From: Candidatus Rhodoferax mariagerensis
GTDB taxonomy: Bacteria > Pseudomonadota > Gammaproteobacteria > Burkholderiales > Burkholderiaceae_C
Length of the DNA: 64,000 nucleotides
Direction: 5' to 3'
Assembly (NCBI GenBank): GCA_016719055.1
Contig: JADKAW010000018.1
Coordinates: forward strand, 1-64,000
The first letter of the stretch is position 1; the number at the start of each line of letters is the position of its first letter. The position numbers were made by a program, and so were the translations under genes. This document shows positions 9,301 through 18,161 of this stretch, piece after piece. Under the pieces are notes generated by a model. It ran no database searches. It was not told the origin of the DNA and worked only from the letters and a program-made list of their open reading frames with translations.

Positions 9301-10633
9301 AATAAAGGGGGTTGCCCTGCCCGTCCACAACACATTCTTCGGAGCGCAAGATGGCCTCGCCCGATGTCCAGGCCGCTTCATCGCTGCGCCGACAAGCTGC
9401 CATCTCGGTGGCCAGGTGCGGGTACAGGCTGCCAATCTGGCTGTCGGACCGGTTCTGCCAGGCCAGGCGCTCCAGGCCAAAAAGACGCAAACAGACGTTG
9501 TTGGCCACCAACCAGCGACCGTCGCCGTCCTTGAACTGGACCGTGTCGGGAACCGCCTCGATCAGGGTCCGCAATTGCGCCTCGCGCTCGGCCAAGGCCA
9601 GTTCGGCCTGCCTGCGCGCGGTTATGTCCATCGAGATGCCGCACAGGGCATAAATGCTGCCGTCGGCATGACGCAGGGGCAATTTGGTGGACTGAAAGAC
9701 GGTGGTGGTGCCGGTGGCGGGCACGGTGTTGACCTCTTCCGCCTTCAGGGTTTCACCGCCCGCCAGCACACGCCGATCATTTTTGCGGATGTTGTCGGTG
9801 GTGGCGGCGTCGAAAAACTTCTCATCACCAAATCCGACGATGCCGTCCATGTCGACCTGCCAAAGCTCACGCACGGCGCGGTTGGCAAACAGATAACAGC
9901 CCTTGGTGTCCTTCAGATAGATACTGGCATCGACGTTATCGAGAATGGTGCGGTAAATTGCTTCACGCTCGGCCAGTGCTGCCTGGGCCTGCGCCTGTTC
10001 GGTGATGTCCCTGAAGCACCAGATGCGGCCATGTTCGCTGCCAAACGACAAGGCCCGGGTGTAGCGGGCAAACACCCGTCCATCTTTGAAGCCCAGGGTA
10101 TCGCGCGCTTCTTCGTGGCTGTGGTAAAGGCGCTGCACCTTGTCCATGAAATTGTCGGGGTTGACCAGTTGGTCGAGCACGTGTGCCAACAGCGGCGCAT
10201 CCTGCCCGGCCTCGGCGAGCGCCTGCGGCACTCGCCAGAGTTCCAGAAAGCGCTTGTTGGTGGACAGCACCTGGCCGTCATCAGCCACCATCAGGATGCC
10301 TTCGTCGGTCGAGTCCAGCGCCACGCGCAACCGGCGCTCAGCGCGTTCCACATTGTTGGACAAGACTTGCTGTTGTTGCTGTGCGAGTTCCTGCAACAAA
10401 AAGCTCAGCAGCATCAGACTCAGGGGTGCCACGATGCCGGCGGCCACAAAACCGGTCAGCAAATAGTCAAGGGGAACTTCGCCATTGAGGATCAGGCCCA
10501 TGGCCGACACAATCAACTCTACCGCCAGCACGGTGCCAAGCGCAACAATCACCGACAAACGCCAGCCTTGCAGACGCTGCAACAGCGGAATCAGCCCGGC
10601 TTTTATGGCTGGCTTGGTTTCAGGCGATTTCAC
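6344..10633 (-). CDS. Membrane sensor with six PAS domains, GGDEF, EAL and C-terminal CZB domain
   Basis: This 1429-residue protein probably makes and/or degrades cyclic di-GMP in response to several signals. Two transmembrane helices lie at about residues 20-75. Six PAS-type domains follow (about 90-860), each ending in a DIT-type PAC tail. The GGDEF domain is intact (RLGGDEF, about 948-954), as is the EAL domain (TEALIRW near 1080, then DDFGTGYSSLTYLKRLP). The last 110 residues match a chemoreceptor zinc-binding CZB domain: EHRAW near 1323, LCRFGRW near 1349 and LHRQVH near 1375. CZB is N-terminal in E. coli DgcZ, so its place here is uncommon. The start is GTG at 10633 with a weak ribosome site. 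Confidence 0.88.
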   Translation of the reverse strand: MKSPETKPAIKAGLIPLLQRLQGWRLSVIVALGTVLAVELIVSAMGLILNGEVPLDYLLTGFVAAGIVAPLSLMLLSFLLQELAQQQQQVLSNNVERAERRLRVALDSTDEGILMVADDGQVLSTNKRFLELWRVPQALAEAGQDAPLLAHVLDQLVNPDNFMDKVQRLYHSHEEARDTLGFKDGRVFARYTRALSFGSEHGRIWCFRDITEQAQAQAALAEREAIYRTILDNVDASIYLKDTKGCYLFANRAVRELWQVDMDGIVGFGDEKFFDAATTDNIRKNDRRVLAGGETLKAEEVNTVPATGTTTVFQSTKLPLRHADGSIYALCGISMDITARRQAELALAEREAQLRTLIEAVPDTVQFKDGDGRWLVANNVCLRLFGLERLAWQNRSDSQIGSLYPHLATEMAACRRSDEAAWTSGEAILRSEECVVDGQGNPLYFDMIKVPLFDAQHQRHALVIVGRDISERKRAERNLNMAVEVAQLVLWELDFVSQRLLYEQALLSRLGLDVEQAPGSLHEWIERVHPDDLASFQAQVAQALKPDGSVFDMEYRMAGKAGEFQWIHSRARIVQRGPDGQALLAVGTSMNITARKAIEEAVRISEEQSRNLASMLRLMCDNVPDMIWAKDLNKRYIFANRAICAQLLNASDTDEPLGKTDLFFAQRERAACPDRPQWHTFGELCQDSDTLTLERGGPSVFEEFGNVKGKLLYLDVHKAPFVDNNGTVIGTVGSARDITLRKQEQEQLLLSASVFSHAREGIMITAADGTIIEVNAAFSHITGYARDEVLGQNSRLLKSDRQDNDFYAALWRSLHEKGHWYGEIWNRRKNGDVYPEMQTISAVRDASGAVLQYVALFSDITALKEHERQLEHIAHYDVLTTLPNRVLFADRLHQAMVQAQRRGQLLAVAYLDLDGFKAINDRHGHDAGDQLLVTLSAHMKESLREGDTLARLGGDEFVAVLIDLADVAASTLMLGRLLDAAALPVQRGDYTLQVSASIGVTYYPQATEVDADQLLRQSDQAMYKAKLAGKNRYHIFDAEQDNNLRGHHESLERIRRALTEQEFVLHYQPKVNMRTGQVIGTEALIRWQHPEKGLLPPAQFLPVIEDHPLAVDIGEWVIASALNQMAQWRKAGLNIPVSVNVGARQLQQANFVERLRALLAAHPEQRPGDLELEVLETSALEDLARVSRIIEFCRELGMKFALDDFGTGYSSLTYLKRLPVSQLKIDQSFVRDMLDDPDDLAILEGVIGLSRAFDREVIAEGVETVEHGEMLLQLGCELAQGFGIARPMPGTDVPAWAATWHPDPVWLDHACVNRDDLPLLFAGVEHRAWIVAFEAFIQGEREAAPPDEQLCRFGRWLNGECQVRHGQQPTFQAIERLHRQVHLLADKMLQLHASGCNPAALACLPELHALRDSLAVQLKALLHHCRQQR

Positions 10634-10958
10634 TTTTTATTCGTCCATGGTGCCGTGAATGTCCGTTCTCTCCGAATGCAGGCATCGTTGCAGTGGGACA
10701 CCCTGAGCTGGGTATGCGGCAGAAGGCCCAGACTCGTATAAATTAGAAATGAAATAACTCCGCAGCGGCGATTGAACGGATCGGCATTTGATTCACAGAA
10801 TCAAGTATCGCACCTCGGAACCGGCTTTGAACCGCTGGCGATCGCTCGATTTGCACCCAGCAACGCATGGTCAGGCACCGTGGATGGCACGATGAGCAAA
10901 CATGTCGTTCTTTGCTGCACAAGGGCACAGGCCCACTGCCGTCGGATCAAGTCCGCGC
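10634..10958. other. Intergenic region, no gene seen
   Basis: These 325 bases separate two minus-strand genes. Open frames here are short and not protein-like on either strand. An AT-rich patch (about 10736-10760) could hold promoter elements, but none can be assigned with confidence. Confidence 0.4.
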
Positions 10959-11507
10959 TCAATCCATCAAAAACTCGCCCTCAACCTCGTCGCTTAGCTT
11001 GGGGTAGCGGGTGGGTTCGGGCAGGTTGTAGTGCCACCATTCATAGGGGTGGTGCGTCCAGCCGGCGGCCGTCATCAGGCCCAACAGCAAGCAGCGGTTG
11101 TGCTGGGCGGCTGGTGCGATGTCGGTCCTGCCATGAAACGACTGTTCGGTCATCTCGTCAAATTCAGTGCCCATGTCCAGCGCCTGACCGTGCTGGTCGC
11201 ACAGCGTCAGGTCCACCGCCACACCCCGGGTGTGCATGGAGCCCTGGCGCGGGTCGGCTACAAACATCGGATTGGGCAGGGCGGCCCACAACCGCCATTG
11301 CGCGGCGGATGGGCGGTAAGCGTCCAGCACACGCAGCCTGTAGCCCTGTGCACCCGCCAGTTCGGCGGCCAATTCAAGCGCGGCAAGCGCGTCTTTGTGC
11401 AAAAAGGCGATGGCGTGCTGGTAGATGATTTGACCGGTCAGATTGTCGTTTGTGGCGTAACGCAGATCGATGTCGATGGCGGGATGGGATACTTCTTTAA
11501 GCGGCAT
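10959..11507 (-). CDS. ddpX: D-alanyl-D-alanine dipeptidase (DdpX/VanX family)
   Basis: This 182-residue zinc peptidase hydrolyses the dipeptide D-Ala-D-Ala. The zinc site is visible as SMHTRGVAVD (SxHxxGxAxD) and EWWH near the C-terminus, with the family arginine motif LDAYRPSAAQ upstream. There is no signal peptide, so it is probably cytoplasmic, like DdpX and VanX, and may recycle D-alanine from murein. It stands alone, without other van or ddp genes, so a resistance role is unlikely. Confidence 0.9.
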   Translation of the reverse strand: MPLKEVSHPAIDIDLRYATNDNLTGQIIYQHAIAFLHKDALAALELAAELAGAQGYRLRVLDAYRPSAAQWRLWAALPNPMFVADPRQGSMHTRGVAVDLTLCDQHGQALDMGTEFDEMTEQSFHGRTDIAPAAQHNRCLLLGLMTAAGWTHHPYEWWHYNLPEPTRYPKLSDEVEGEFLMD

Positions 11508-11727
11508 GGCCCGCGATTATCCCCGGTGTTAGCGCGCAGGCCTGTGCCGCGCGCTGCGATCTAAAAGAGCAATAAGGCTTGAAACTAGCGCGCTTGGCCT
11601 CAGGTGACCGGTCGACGGTTCATGTTTTTTCGAAGATAAACTGTTACAAATTCGAATTTACGCGACGTGAATTGAACTTTATAGTTGGCGCTGTGTCAAT
11701 TTGCAGGCACTCACAGGAGTTATCCAA

Positions 11728-12252
11728 ATGCGTTTAAGTACCAAAGGTCGTTTTGCCGTGACCGCGATGATTGATGTTGCCCTGCGCGAAAGACTCGGGC
11801 CTGTGCCACTGTCTGAAATCGCTGCCAGGCAACAAATTTCATTGTCTTACCTTGAGCAAATGTTCAGCAAGCTGCGCAGCGTTGGCTTGGTCAGCAGCAC
11901 CCGTGGCCCAGGCGGCGGCTACACCCTGGGTCATCGCACCGATGCCATCACGGTGGCCGACATCATCTGCGCGGTCGAAGATTCACCTGCCAAAATTGTC
12001 TCCAAAGAAGCCGGCCCGGCGCAAGACATGGCGCAGGACCTTTGGGACGCCATGAACGCCAAGGTGCTGGACTTCATGCAGTCGGTCACCCTGCGCAGCC
12101 TGGTGCTGGAGCAGCTGGCCAAAGGTGTCAAGATTGAGCAAAAACCAGCGCCCAACCGCGGTGTGTTCAAAAAACCAGCCACGCAAACGGTGCGCACCAG
12201 CGCGCCCAACTCGGTGTTCGCGCTGGGTCAGTCGCTACTGGTTCGAAGCTAA
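11728..12252 (+). CDS. IscR-like Rrf2-family regulator lacking the Fe-S cysteines
   Basis: This 174-residue winged-helix regulator starts MRLSTKGRFAVTAMIDVAL and contains ISLSYLEQMFSKLR and STRGPGGGY, all very close to E. coli IscR. The ATG at 11728 follows CAGGAG at suitable spacing. The three cysteines that bind the 2Fe-2S cluster in IscR are missing: the equivalent stretch reads AKIVSKEAGPAQDMAQDLW. No iscSUA genes follow. It therefore probably regulates without an iron-sulfur cluster, or through another ligand. The C-terminal tail is longer than in IscR and rich in K, P and T. The stop codon touches a short-repeat copy. Confidence 0.85.
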   Translation: MRLSTKGRFAVTAMIDVALRERLGPVPLSEIAARQQISLSYLEQMFSKLRSVGLVSSTRGPGGGYTLGHRTDAITVADIICAVEDSPAKIVSKEAGPAQDMAQDLWDAMNAKVLDFMQSVTLRSLVLEQLAKGVKIEQKPAPNRGVFKKPATQTVRTSAPNSVFALGQSLLVRS

Positions 12253-12254
12253 TT

Positions 12255-12291
12255 GCCCTGTAGCCCAAGCTGTGCTTGGGTTCAGTGCTAT
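12255..12291 (-). repeat. Short palindromic repeat between the Rrf2 gene and rnpB
   Basis: Minus strand: ATAGC, 20 bases, GGGCTACAGGGCAATT. Its centre holds a perfect 7-base-pair hairpin (CCCAAGC TGT GCTTGGG on the plus strand). It sits immediately downstream of the rnpB 3' end and might contribute to its 3' end formation. Confidence 0.7.
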
Positions 12292-12298
12292 AAAAAGT

Positions 12299-12652
12299 GT
12301 GAAGCCCACCGATAAGCCGGATTCTGTGCACAAAAGTTGCCCTTTGTGTGACTGCCATTAATCTGGGCCACTGATCACTCAGTGGCTCGGTGCTACCTAC
12401 CCGCCAGCTCCGGGGGCCCCATCAACGCTGGCCTACTTGGTATTGCTGCGCGTAGAGATTGCCCGTTTCACCCGCAACAGGTTTCCCCGGTGCGGCTCGT
12501 CTCTGTTGCTCTGATCCTCACCTTATACCCAGGCCTCGCGGCTCAGGCTTTCAGTGGACAGCCGTTAGCTGCTACGCTGCCCTGCGCAGTCCGGACGTTC
12601 CTCCAGTGCTCTGTTTCCAGAATTGCACCAGCGGCAGTCTGGCAGGCTTCAC
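12299..12652 (-). ncRNA. rnpB: RNase P RNA
   Basis: This is the catalytic RNA of RNase P, about 354 nt, on the minus strand. Recognisable conserved parts are GGAGGAACGTCCGGACT near the 5' end, AGAGCAACAGAGA, and ACAGAATCCGGCTTATCGG near the 3' end. The ends pair as helix P1 (GTGAAGCCTGCC with GGTGGGCTTCAC, with wobbles), which fixes the boundaries to within a few bases. A GATAAT box lies just upstream on the minus strand (about 12661-12666). The open frames crossing this region are artefacts. Confidence 0.95.
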
Positions 12653-12775
12653 GCTACGGATTATCACGGCAATGCCAAAAGCCACTGAAAAGACGGGAAT
12701 CCTGGCGCGGCGGGCGGGTTGCCGGTGCGCGCGATGGTTGAAAATCGGGGCTAAACAAATAATACGAGGAGTTTC

Positions 12776-13693
12776 ATGAGAGCCGACAACGTCCTGCAAA
12801 CCATTGGCAACACGCCACACATCCGCATCAACCGGCTGTTTGGCGCCACCCACCACGTGTACGTGAAGTCAGAGCGCAGCAATCCGGGTGGCTCGATCAA
12901 AGACCGCACGGCGCTGGCGATGGTCGAGGCCGCCGAAAAAGCCGGCCTGCTGCTGCCCGGCGGCACCATCATTGAGCCGACCTCGGGCAACACCGGCGTG
13001 GGTCTGGCCCTGGTGGCGGCGGTCAAGGGTTACAAGCTGATTCTGGTGATGCCCGACAACATGAGCGTCGAGCGGCGAAAGCTTATGCTGGCCTATGGCG
13101 CTACCTTTGATTTGACGCCCCGGGAAAAAGGCATGAAAGGTGCCATTGCCCGGGCATATGCTTTGTCGCTGTCGGTTCGTGGTTCGTGGGTGCCGCAACA
13201 GTTTGACAACCCGGCCAATATTGAGGTGCATGCGCGTACAACGGCCCAGGAAATCCTGGAAGATTTCCCTGAAGGTATTGACGTGTTGATCACTGGCGTG
13301 GGCACCGGCGGCCATTTGAGTGGTGTGGCCCAGGTGCTCAAGGCCAAATGGCCAGGCCTGAAGGTTTATGCGGTGGAGCCCGCGGCGTCTGCGGTGTTGT
13401 CAGGCGGCACCCCTGCGCCACACCCGTTGCAGGGCATTGGTGCCGGGTTCATCCCTAATAACCTGAAAAAAGAACTGCTTGACGGTGTCATTCAGGTCGA
13501 AGGCGAGCCCGCATTTGAATACGCCCGGCGCAGCGCGGCTGAAGAAGGCTTGCTGGTGGGCATTTCCAGCGGTGCCACTTTGGCCGCCATTGCCCAGAAA
13601 TTGCCCGAGATTGCACCCGGTGCCACCGTGCTGGGCTTTAACTACGACACTGGGGAGCGGTATTTTTCGGTGGAGAACTTTTTGCCGTCATGA
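12776..13693 (+). CDS. cysK: Cysteine synthase (O-acetylserine sulfhydrylase)
   Basis: This 305-residue PLP enzyme makes L-cysteine from O-acetylserine and sulfide. The PLP lysine lies in NPGGSIKDR (about residues 36-44). The substrate loop is TSGNTG, the phosphate loop GVGTGGHLSG, and GISSGA is near the end. Length and the segments MPDNMSVERRKLM and GIGAGFIPNNL fit CysK rather than CysM, though CysM-type activity cannot be excluded. AATACGAGGAG gives a good ribosome site. Confidence 0.9.
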   Translation: MRADNVLQTIGNTPHIRINRLFGATHHVYVKSERSNPGGSIKDRTALAMVEAAEKAGLLLPGGTIIEPTSGNTGVGLALVAAVKGYKLILVMPDNMSVERRKLMLAYGATFDLTPREKGMKGAIARAYALSLSVRGSWVPQQFDNPANIEVHARTTAQEILEDFPEGIDVLITGVGTGGHLSGVAQVLKAKWPGLKVYAVEPAASAVLSGGTPAPHPLQGIGAGFIPNNLKKELLDGVIQVEGEPAFEYARRSAAEEGLLVGISSGATLAAIAQKLPEIAPGATVLGFNYDTGERYFSVENFLPS

Positions 13694-13727
13694 ACGATGT
13701 CGCCTGCTTGATCACCACGAGCCTGCC

Positions 13728-15521
13728 ATGATCCGACTGACTGAACTCAAGCTGCCGTTGTCCGCGCTGCCGGTGGTCCAACGGCGCGCCGCCGATGCGC
13801 CGGCCGAATCTGATGCGGACCGGCTGCCCGACCCTCACCCGGTGGCGGCACTGACGCAACGCTGCGCCAGCGCGCTTGGGCTTCAGCCGTTGGATATCTT
13901 GCAACTGAAGGTGTTTAAGCGCAGTTTTGACGCGCGCAAGGCCGAGCTGCTGGCGGTGTACATCGTCGACGTAACCCTGACCGATGCTGCCCAAGAGGCC
14001 GCGGTACTGGCGCGGTTGCCCAACCACCCGCACATTTTTGCCACGCCCGATATGGTGTACCGGCCGGTGGCGCAGGTGCCTGCCAACTTGCCACTGCGCC
14101 CGGTGGTGGTGGGGTTTGGCCCCTGCGGCATCTTTGCTGCGCTGGTGCTGGCGCAGATGGGTTTTAAACCCATCGTGCTGGAGCGTGGCAAACCGGTGCG
14201 CCAGCGCACCCAGGACACCTGGAGTCTGTGGCGCAAACATGTGCTCAACCCTGAGAGCAACGTGCAGTTTGGCGAAGGCGGTGCCGGCACGTTTTCAGAC
14301 GGCAAGTTGTGGAGCCAGATCAAGGACCCGCGCCACCTGGGGCGCAAGGTGATGCAGGAGTTTGTCAACGCTGGTGCGCCGCCCGAGATTCTGGTGGAGG
14401 CGCACCCGCACATTGGCACCTTCAAACTGGTGCGGGTGGTGGAAAACCTGCGCGCGCAGATCATTGCGCTGGGTGGCGAGGTGCGTTTTGAGCAGCGGGT
14501 GGTTGATATGGAGGTGCAGACCGTTGCCGGGGCGCGGCAGGTGCGCGGCCTGACCGTGCTGAACCAGGTCACTGGCCACACCGAAGACCTGCGCGCTGAT
14601 CAGGTCATTCTGGCGCTGGGCCACAGCGCGCGCGACACCTTTGCCATGCTGCACGAGCGCGGCGTGGCGTTGGAAGCCAAGCCGTTTTCAGTGGGTTTTC
14701 GGGTCGAGCATCCGCAAAGCCTGATTGACCGTGCGTTGTGGGGCCGCCATGCCCGCCACCCGCTGCTGGGTGCGGCGGCTTACAAACTGGTGCACCATGC
14801 GCAGAATGGCCGCGCCGTGTACAGCTTTTGCATGTGCCCGGGCGGCACCGTGGTGGCGGCCACCAGCGAGCCAGGCCGCGTGGTGACCAACGGCATGAGC
14901 CAGTATTCACGCAACGAGCGCAACGCCAATGCTGGTCTGGTGGTTGGCATCGAGCCGGTGGACTATCCGCAGGATTCGACTGCATTTTTAGAGGCTTTTG
15001 GGCCTGTAGCCGGCTCTGTGTATGCTCAGGAAGCTATGCAATTAAGAGCAGTTCAGCATAACGCCGTGCATCCGCTGGCGGGCATCAACCTGCAGCGCCA
15101 GCTTGAAGCCCGGGCCTTTGTGCTGGGGGGCAGCAACTACGAGGCACCCGGGCAACTGGTGCAAGACTTTATTCAGGGCAAGGCATCGGGCAGTTTGGGC
15201 GCGGTGCAACCGTCGTACCAGCCGGGCGTCAAACTCGGCGACTTGCACGCCAGCCTGCCAGACTACGCCATTGCCGCGCTGCGTGAGGCGCTGCCGGCCT
15301 TTGGTAAAAAAATCAAGGGCTTCGATTTACCAGATGCGGTGCTGACCGGTGTGGAAACCCGCACCTCGTCACCGCTGCGCATGCCGCGGGGTGACAACTT
15401 TCAAAGCATCAACACCGCAGGGCTGTACCCGGGCGGCGAGGGTGCTGGCTACGCCGGTGGCATATTGTCGGCCGGGGTGGATGGCATCAAGTTGGCGGAA
15501 GCGCTGGCGCGGGCCGCTTAA
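13728..15521 (+). CDS. FAD-dependent oxidoreductase of unknown substrate
   Basis: This 597-residue flavoprotein has an N-terminal domain of about 115 residues followed by a dinucleotide-binding Rossmann segment (VVVGFGPCGIFAALVLAQMG, about residues 125-144). Also visible are NVQFGEGGAGTFSDGKLW and, near the end, GLYPGGEGAGYAGG, which form the FAD site. These mark the family of bacterial NAD(P)/FAD-dependent dehydrogenases with no firm substrate. I chose ATG 13728 because the longer frame overlaps cysK. A short-repeat copy (15001-15037) is translated inside it, antisense to the gene. Its stop overlaps the convergent cyclo-ligase stop. Confidence 0.8.
   Translation: MIRLTELKLPLSALPVVQRRAADAPAESDADRLPDPHPVAALTQRCASALGLQPLDILQLKVFKRSFDARKAELLAVYIVDVTLTDAAQEAAVLARLPNHPHIFATPDMVYRPVAQVPANLPLRPVVVGFGPCGIFAALVLAQMGFKPIVLERGKPVRQRTQDTWSLWRKHVLNPESNVQFGEGGAGTFSDGKLWSQIKDPRHLGRKVMQEFVNAGAPPEILVEAHPHIGTFKLVRVVENLRAQIIALGGEVRFEQRVVDMEVQTVAGARQVRGLTVLNQVTGHTEDLRADQVILALGHSARDTFAMLHERGVALEAKPFSVGFRVEHPQSLIDRALWGRHARHPLLGAAAYKLVHHAQNGRAVYSFCMCPGGTVVAATSEPGRVVTNGMSQYSRNERNANAGLVVGIEPVDYPQDSTAFLEAFGPVAGSVYAQEAMQLRAVQHNAVHPLAGINLQRQLEARAFVLGGSNYEAPGQLVQDFIQGKASGSLGAVQPSYQPGVKLGDLHASLPDYAIAALREALPAFGKKIKGFDLPDAVLTGVETRTSSPLRMPRGDNFQSINTAGLYPGGEGAGYAGGILSAGVDGIKLAEALARAA
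15001..15037 (-). repeat. Short palindromic repeat inside the FAD oxidoreductase gene (antisense)
   Basis: Minus strand: ATAGC, 20 bases, CGGCTACAGGCC. The gene reads through it on the other strand as FGPVAGSVYAQEAM without a stop. Confidence 0.65.
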
Positions 15522-16117
15522 ATCGGCCAGACCACGCCGTGGTCGTTGAGGATGGCGTCCAGCGGCACGTCGTGGGGTTCGGGCTCAAAGTCAGGCAAAA
15601 AATCGGTGCCAAAACCCAGGCCGACGGTAAACGGCCTCGGTGACAAACCCGCCAGCATGCGGTCATAAAAGCCGCCCCCATAACCCAGCCGGTAGCCGCC
15701 GGCGGCATAACCCACGCAGGCCACAAACAGCAGCGTGGGAACGATTACTTCGGTGTCTTTGGGTTTGGGAATCCCGTAAGCATCGTCTTCCATGGGGCAG
15801 CCCGGGTGCCAGGCATGAAAGGTCATGGTTTTGTGAACTTTGTCCACCACGGGTAGTCCAATCTTGCGCAGCTGTGGGCGTTCGACCAGTTCGCCGTCTT
15901 CTTTCCAGCGGTGCAGGGCAGGCAGCGGGTCAAATTCGCCCTTGATCGGCCAGTAGGCACCGATCACGGTGTCGGGCCGGCCCACCAGCCAGATCCGCAT
16001 CACGCGCTGTAGCAGGTCGACCCGCTGCAGCCGGTCTGGCAGGGCCAGACGCTGCGCGATCAGCGATTTGCGCAAGGCTTTTTTTTCCAGTGCTTTTTTT
16101 TCGTCAGAGTTATTCAT
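15518..16117 (-). CDS. fau: 5-formyltetrahydrofolate cyclo-ligase
   Basis: This 199-residue enzyme uses ATP to convert 5-formyl-THF to 5,10-methenyl-THF. The family signature is GYAAGGYRLGYGGGFYDRML, preceded by EVIVPTLLFV. The N-terminal KKALRKSLIAQRLAL is the usual basic start. I chose ATG 16117 (MNNSDEKKA); longer frames run into the divergent transglycosylase gene. Only nine bases separate this ATG from the ATG of that gene, so each promoter must lie inside the other gene. Confidence 0.9.
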   Translation of the reverse strand: MNNSDEKKALEKKALRKSLIAQRLALPDRLQRVDLLQRVMRIWLVGRPDTVIGAYWPIKGEFDPLPALHRWKEDGELVERPQLRKIGLPVVDKVHKTMTFHAWHPGCPMEDDAYGIPKPKDTEVIVPTLLFVACVGYAAGGYRLGYGGGFYDRMLAGLSPRPFTVGLGFGTDFLPDFEPEPHDVPLDAILNDHGVVWPI

Positions 16118-16126
16118 AATCCCCAC

Positions 16127-18107
16127 ATGCAGTTCAGAACCATTTTGACATTGATTTCCATGATTGGCGCAGGCCTGCTGCTGTCGCCGGTGTGTGTGGC
16201 CGCCACCCAGGCTGACGCGGTGCTGCTTGAAATGAACAGCGCCTTCCAGAAAGGGCAGGGCAAGCGCCTGACCGAACTGCTGCCGCGCGCCAAAGGGCAT
16301 GTGCTGGAGCCGTGGGCCGCCTACTGGGAGCTGCGCGCCCGGCTGGAGAGCGCCAACGCCGAGGAAGTGGCGGGTTTTTTGACCCGTTACCAGGGCACTT
16401 ACCAGGAAGACCGGCTGCGCAACGACTGGCTGCTGCTGCTGGGCCAGCGCAAGGACTGGACCCGGTTTGCCGTGACAGCGCCCGACTTTCGCATGAACGA
16501 CGACCGCGAGGTGCGTTGCTACACCCTTGCCATGGAGCACGCGCTGGCCGGGGTGGATTTGTCCGAAGAGGTCAAAACTCAGTGGTACCGGCAAAAAGAG
16601 GGTGGCGCAGCCTGTGCCCTGGCTGCTGAAAAACACTTTGCTGCCAAGCGTTTGAGCGAGGCCGATGTCTGGCGCAAGGCGCGCCTGGCCCTGGAACAAC
16701 GGCAAACCCGGGCAACCCGCCAGGCGGTGGACATTGTGGCACCTGATGCCGGCGCCGCGTTGGCCGAGCTCATTGCCAGCCCGGACAAGTTTTTGGACCG
16801 ACGTGCGCCCTCCAGCAACCGCCAAACCCAGGAGCTGGCGGTGCTGGCCCTGATCCGCCTGGCTGACAGCAGCACCGAAAAGGCAGCGGCCAGTCTGGAA
16901 AAAAATTGGAGCCAGCATCTCACCGCCGGCCAGCGAGCCTGGGCCTGGGGTGCCATTGGCAAACAGGCGGCGCAAAGTCTGTCGCCGGATGCGCTGGGTT
17001 ATTTTGGCCATGCCAAACCAGCCGACATGAGCGACGAGCATCTGGCCTGGTGGGCCCGCGCTGCCTTGCGGCAAAACCAGTGGCATGAAGCCTTGGATGC
17101 CGTGCAGGCCATGAGTGCCGATGCCGCTGGCGAGGCAACCTGGGTCTATTGGCGCGCCCGTGCCTTGCTGCAGCCTGGCCGAACCCCGACGGAGCACCTG
17201 CAAGCCAAGCAATTGCTGCAAGGCATGGCCGGCGTGCGCGGGTTTTATGAAATGCTGGCCCAGGAAGAGCTGGGCTTGTCGATCACCCCGCCCGCCACGC
17301 CAGAGCCGCTAAGCGCCACCGAGAAAGACAGTGCCCACAACAACCCGGGTTTGCAGCGCGCCCTGGCGGCGTTTGCGCTGGGCCTGCGCCCAGAAGGTGT
17401 ACGTGAATGGAACTACACCACCAACCTGCACACCGATGGTGGCATGAACGACCGCGAGCTGCTGGCTGCAGCCGACCTGGCCTGCCAGCACGAGGTGTGG
17501 GACCGCTGCATCAACACCAGCGACCGCACCCGGGGGGTGATTGACCTGACCCAGCGTTTTCCGATGCCGCACAAGAAAGAAGTGCTGGCGCGCAGCCGCG
17601 AGATCGGTCTTGATCCGGCCTATGTGTATGGCCTGATTCGCCAGGAAAGCCGCTTTATCACCGATGCCCGCTCGGGTGTGGGGGCCAGTGGCTTGATGCA
17701 GGTGATGCCGGCCACCGCCAAGTGGACTGCCAAAAAAATTGGCCTGGCTGATTTCAAACCGCACCAGATCAACGACCGCGACACCAACATCGCCATCGGT
17801 ACCGGTTACCTGAAACTGGTGCTGGACGACTTTGCCGGCTCCATGCCACTGGCCGCCGCCGCCTACAACGCGGGCCCGGGCCGGCCACGCAGCTGGCGCG
17901 GGCCAAGCGGTGCGCCACACATCGAGGCCGCCATCTGGGCTGAAAACATTCCTTTCAACGAAACTCGCGACTACGTCAAAAAAGGTGCTGGCCAACACCA
18001 CCATGTACGCCGCCATGATCACCGGGCAAACCCAGTCGCTGAAAAATCGCCTGGGTCTGATTGGCCCGCGTGACGGCAAAACCGCTGAAAACCGCAACCT
18101 TCCTTGA
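16127..18107 (+). CDS. slt: Soluble lytic murein transglycosylase, C-terminal one-base frameshift
   Basis: This periplasmic enzyme cleaves peptidoglycan glycan strands to 1,6-anhydro products. It has a signal peptide (MQFRTILTLISMIGAGLLLS), a long alpha-superhelical region, and a C-terminal SLT catalytic domain with the catalytic Glu in YGLIRQESRF, then GASGLMQVMP and AYNAGPGRP. The frame shifts in a run of six A at about 17979-17984. With five A the protein continues as VLANTTMYAAMITGQ and ends at 18107, matching the normal family C-terminus. As it stands, a wrong 35-residue tail ends at 18073. Full length is about 660 residues. Confidence 0.88.
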
Positions 18108-18161
18108 GCGCCAGCGTCGCGCTCAGGTTTTCAAGCCTTACTTTTTTACGCTTGACTCACC

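Noticed and set aside
10772..11428. 218-codon open frame on the plus strand
   Set aside because: It is the antisense shadow of the D-Ala-D-Ala dipeptidase gene; its sequence is rich in Arg, Pro and Ser with no domain.
10959..11507. VanX-like gene as glycopeptide resistance
   Set aside because: No vanH, vanA or vanRS genes are present, and the host appears Gram-negative, so a recycling dipeptidase is more likely.
12382..12779. Open frames crossing the RNase P RNA
   Set aside because: The region is clearly rnpB on the minus strand; the frames are by-products of GC-rich RNA sequence.
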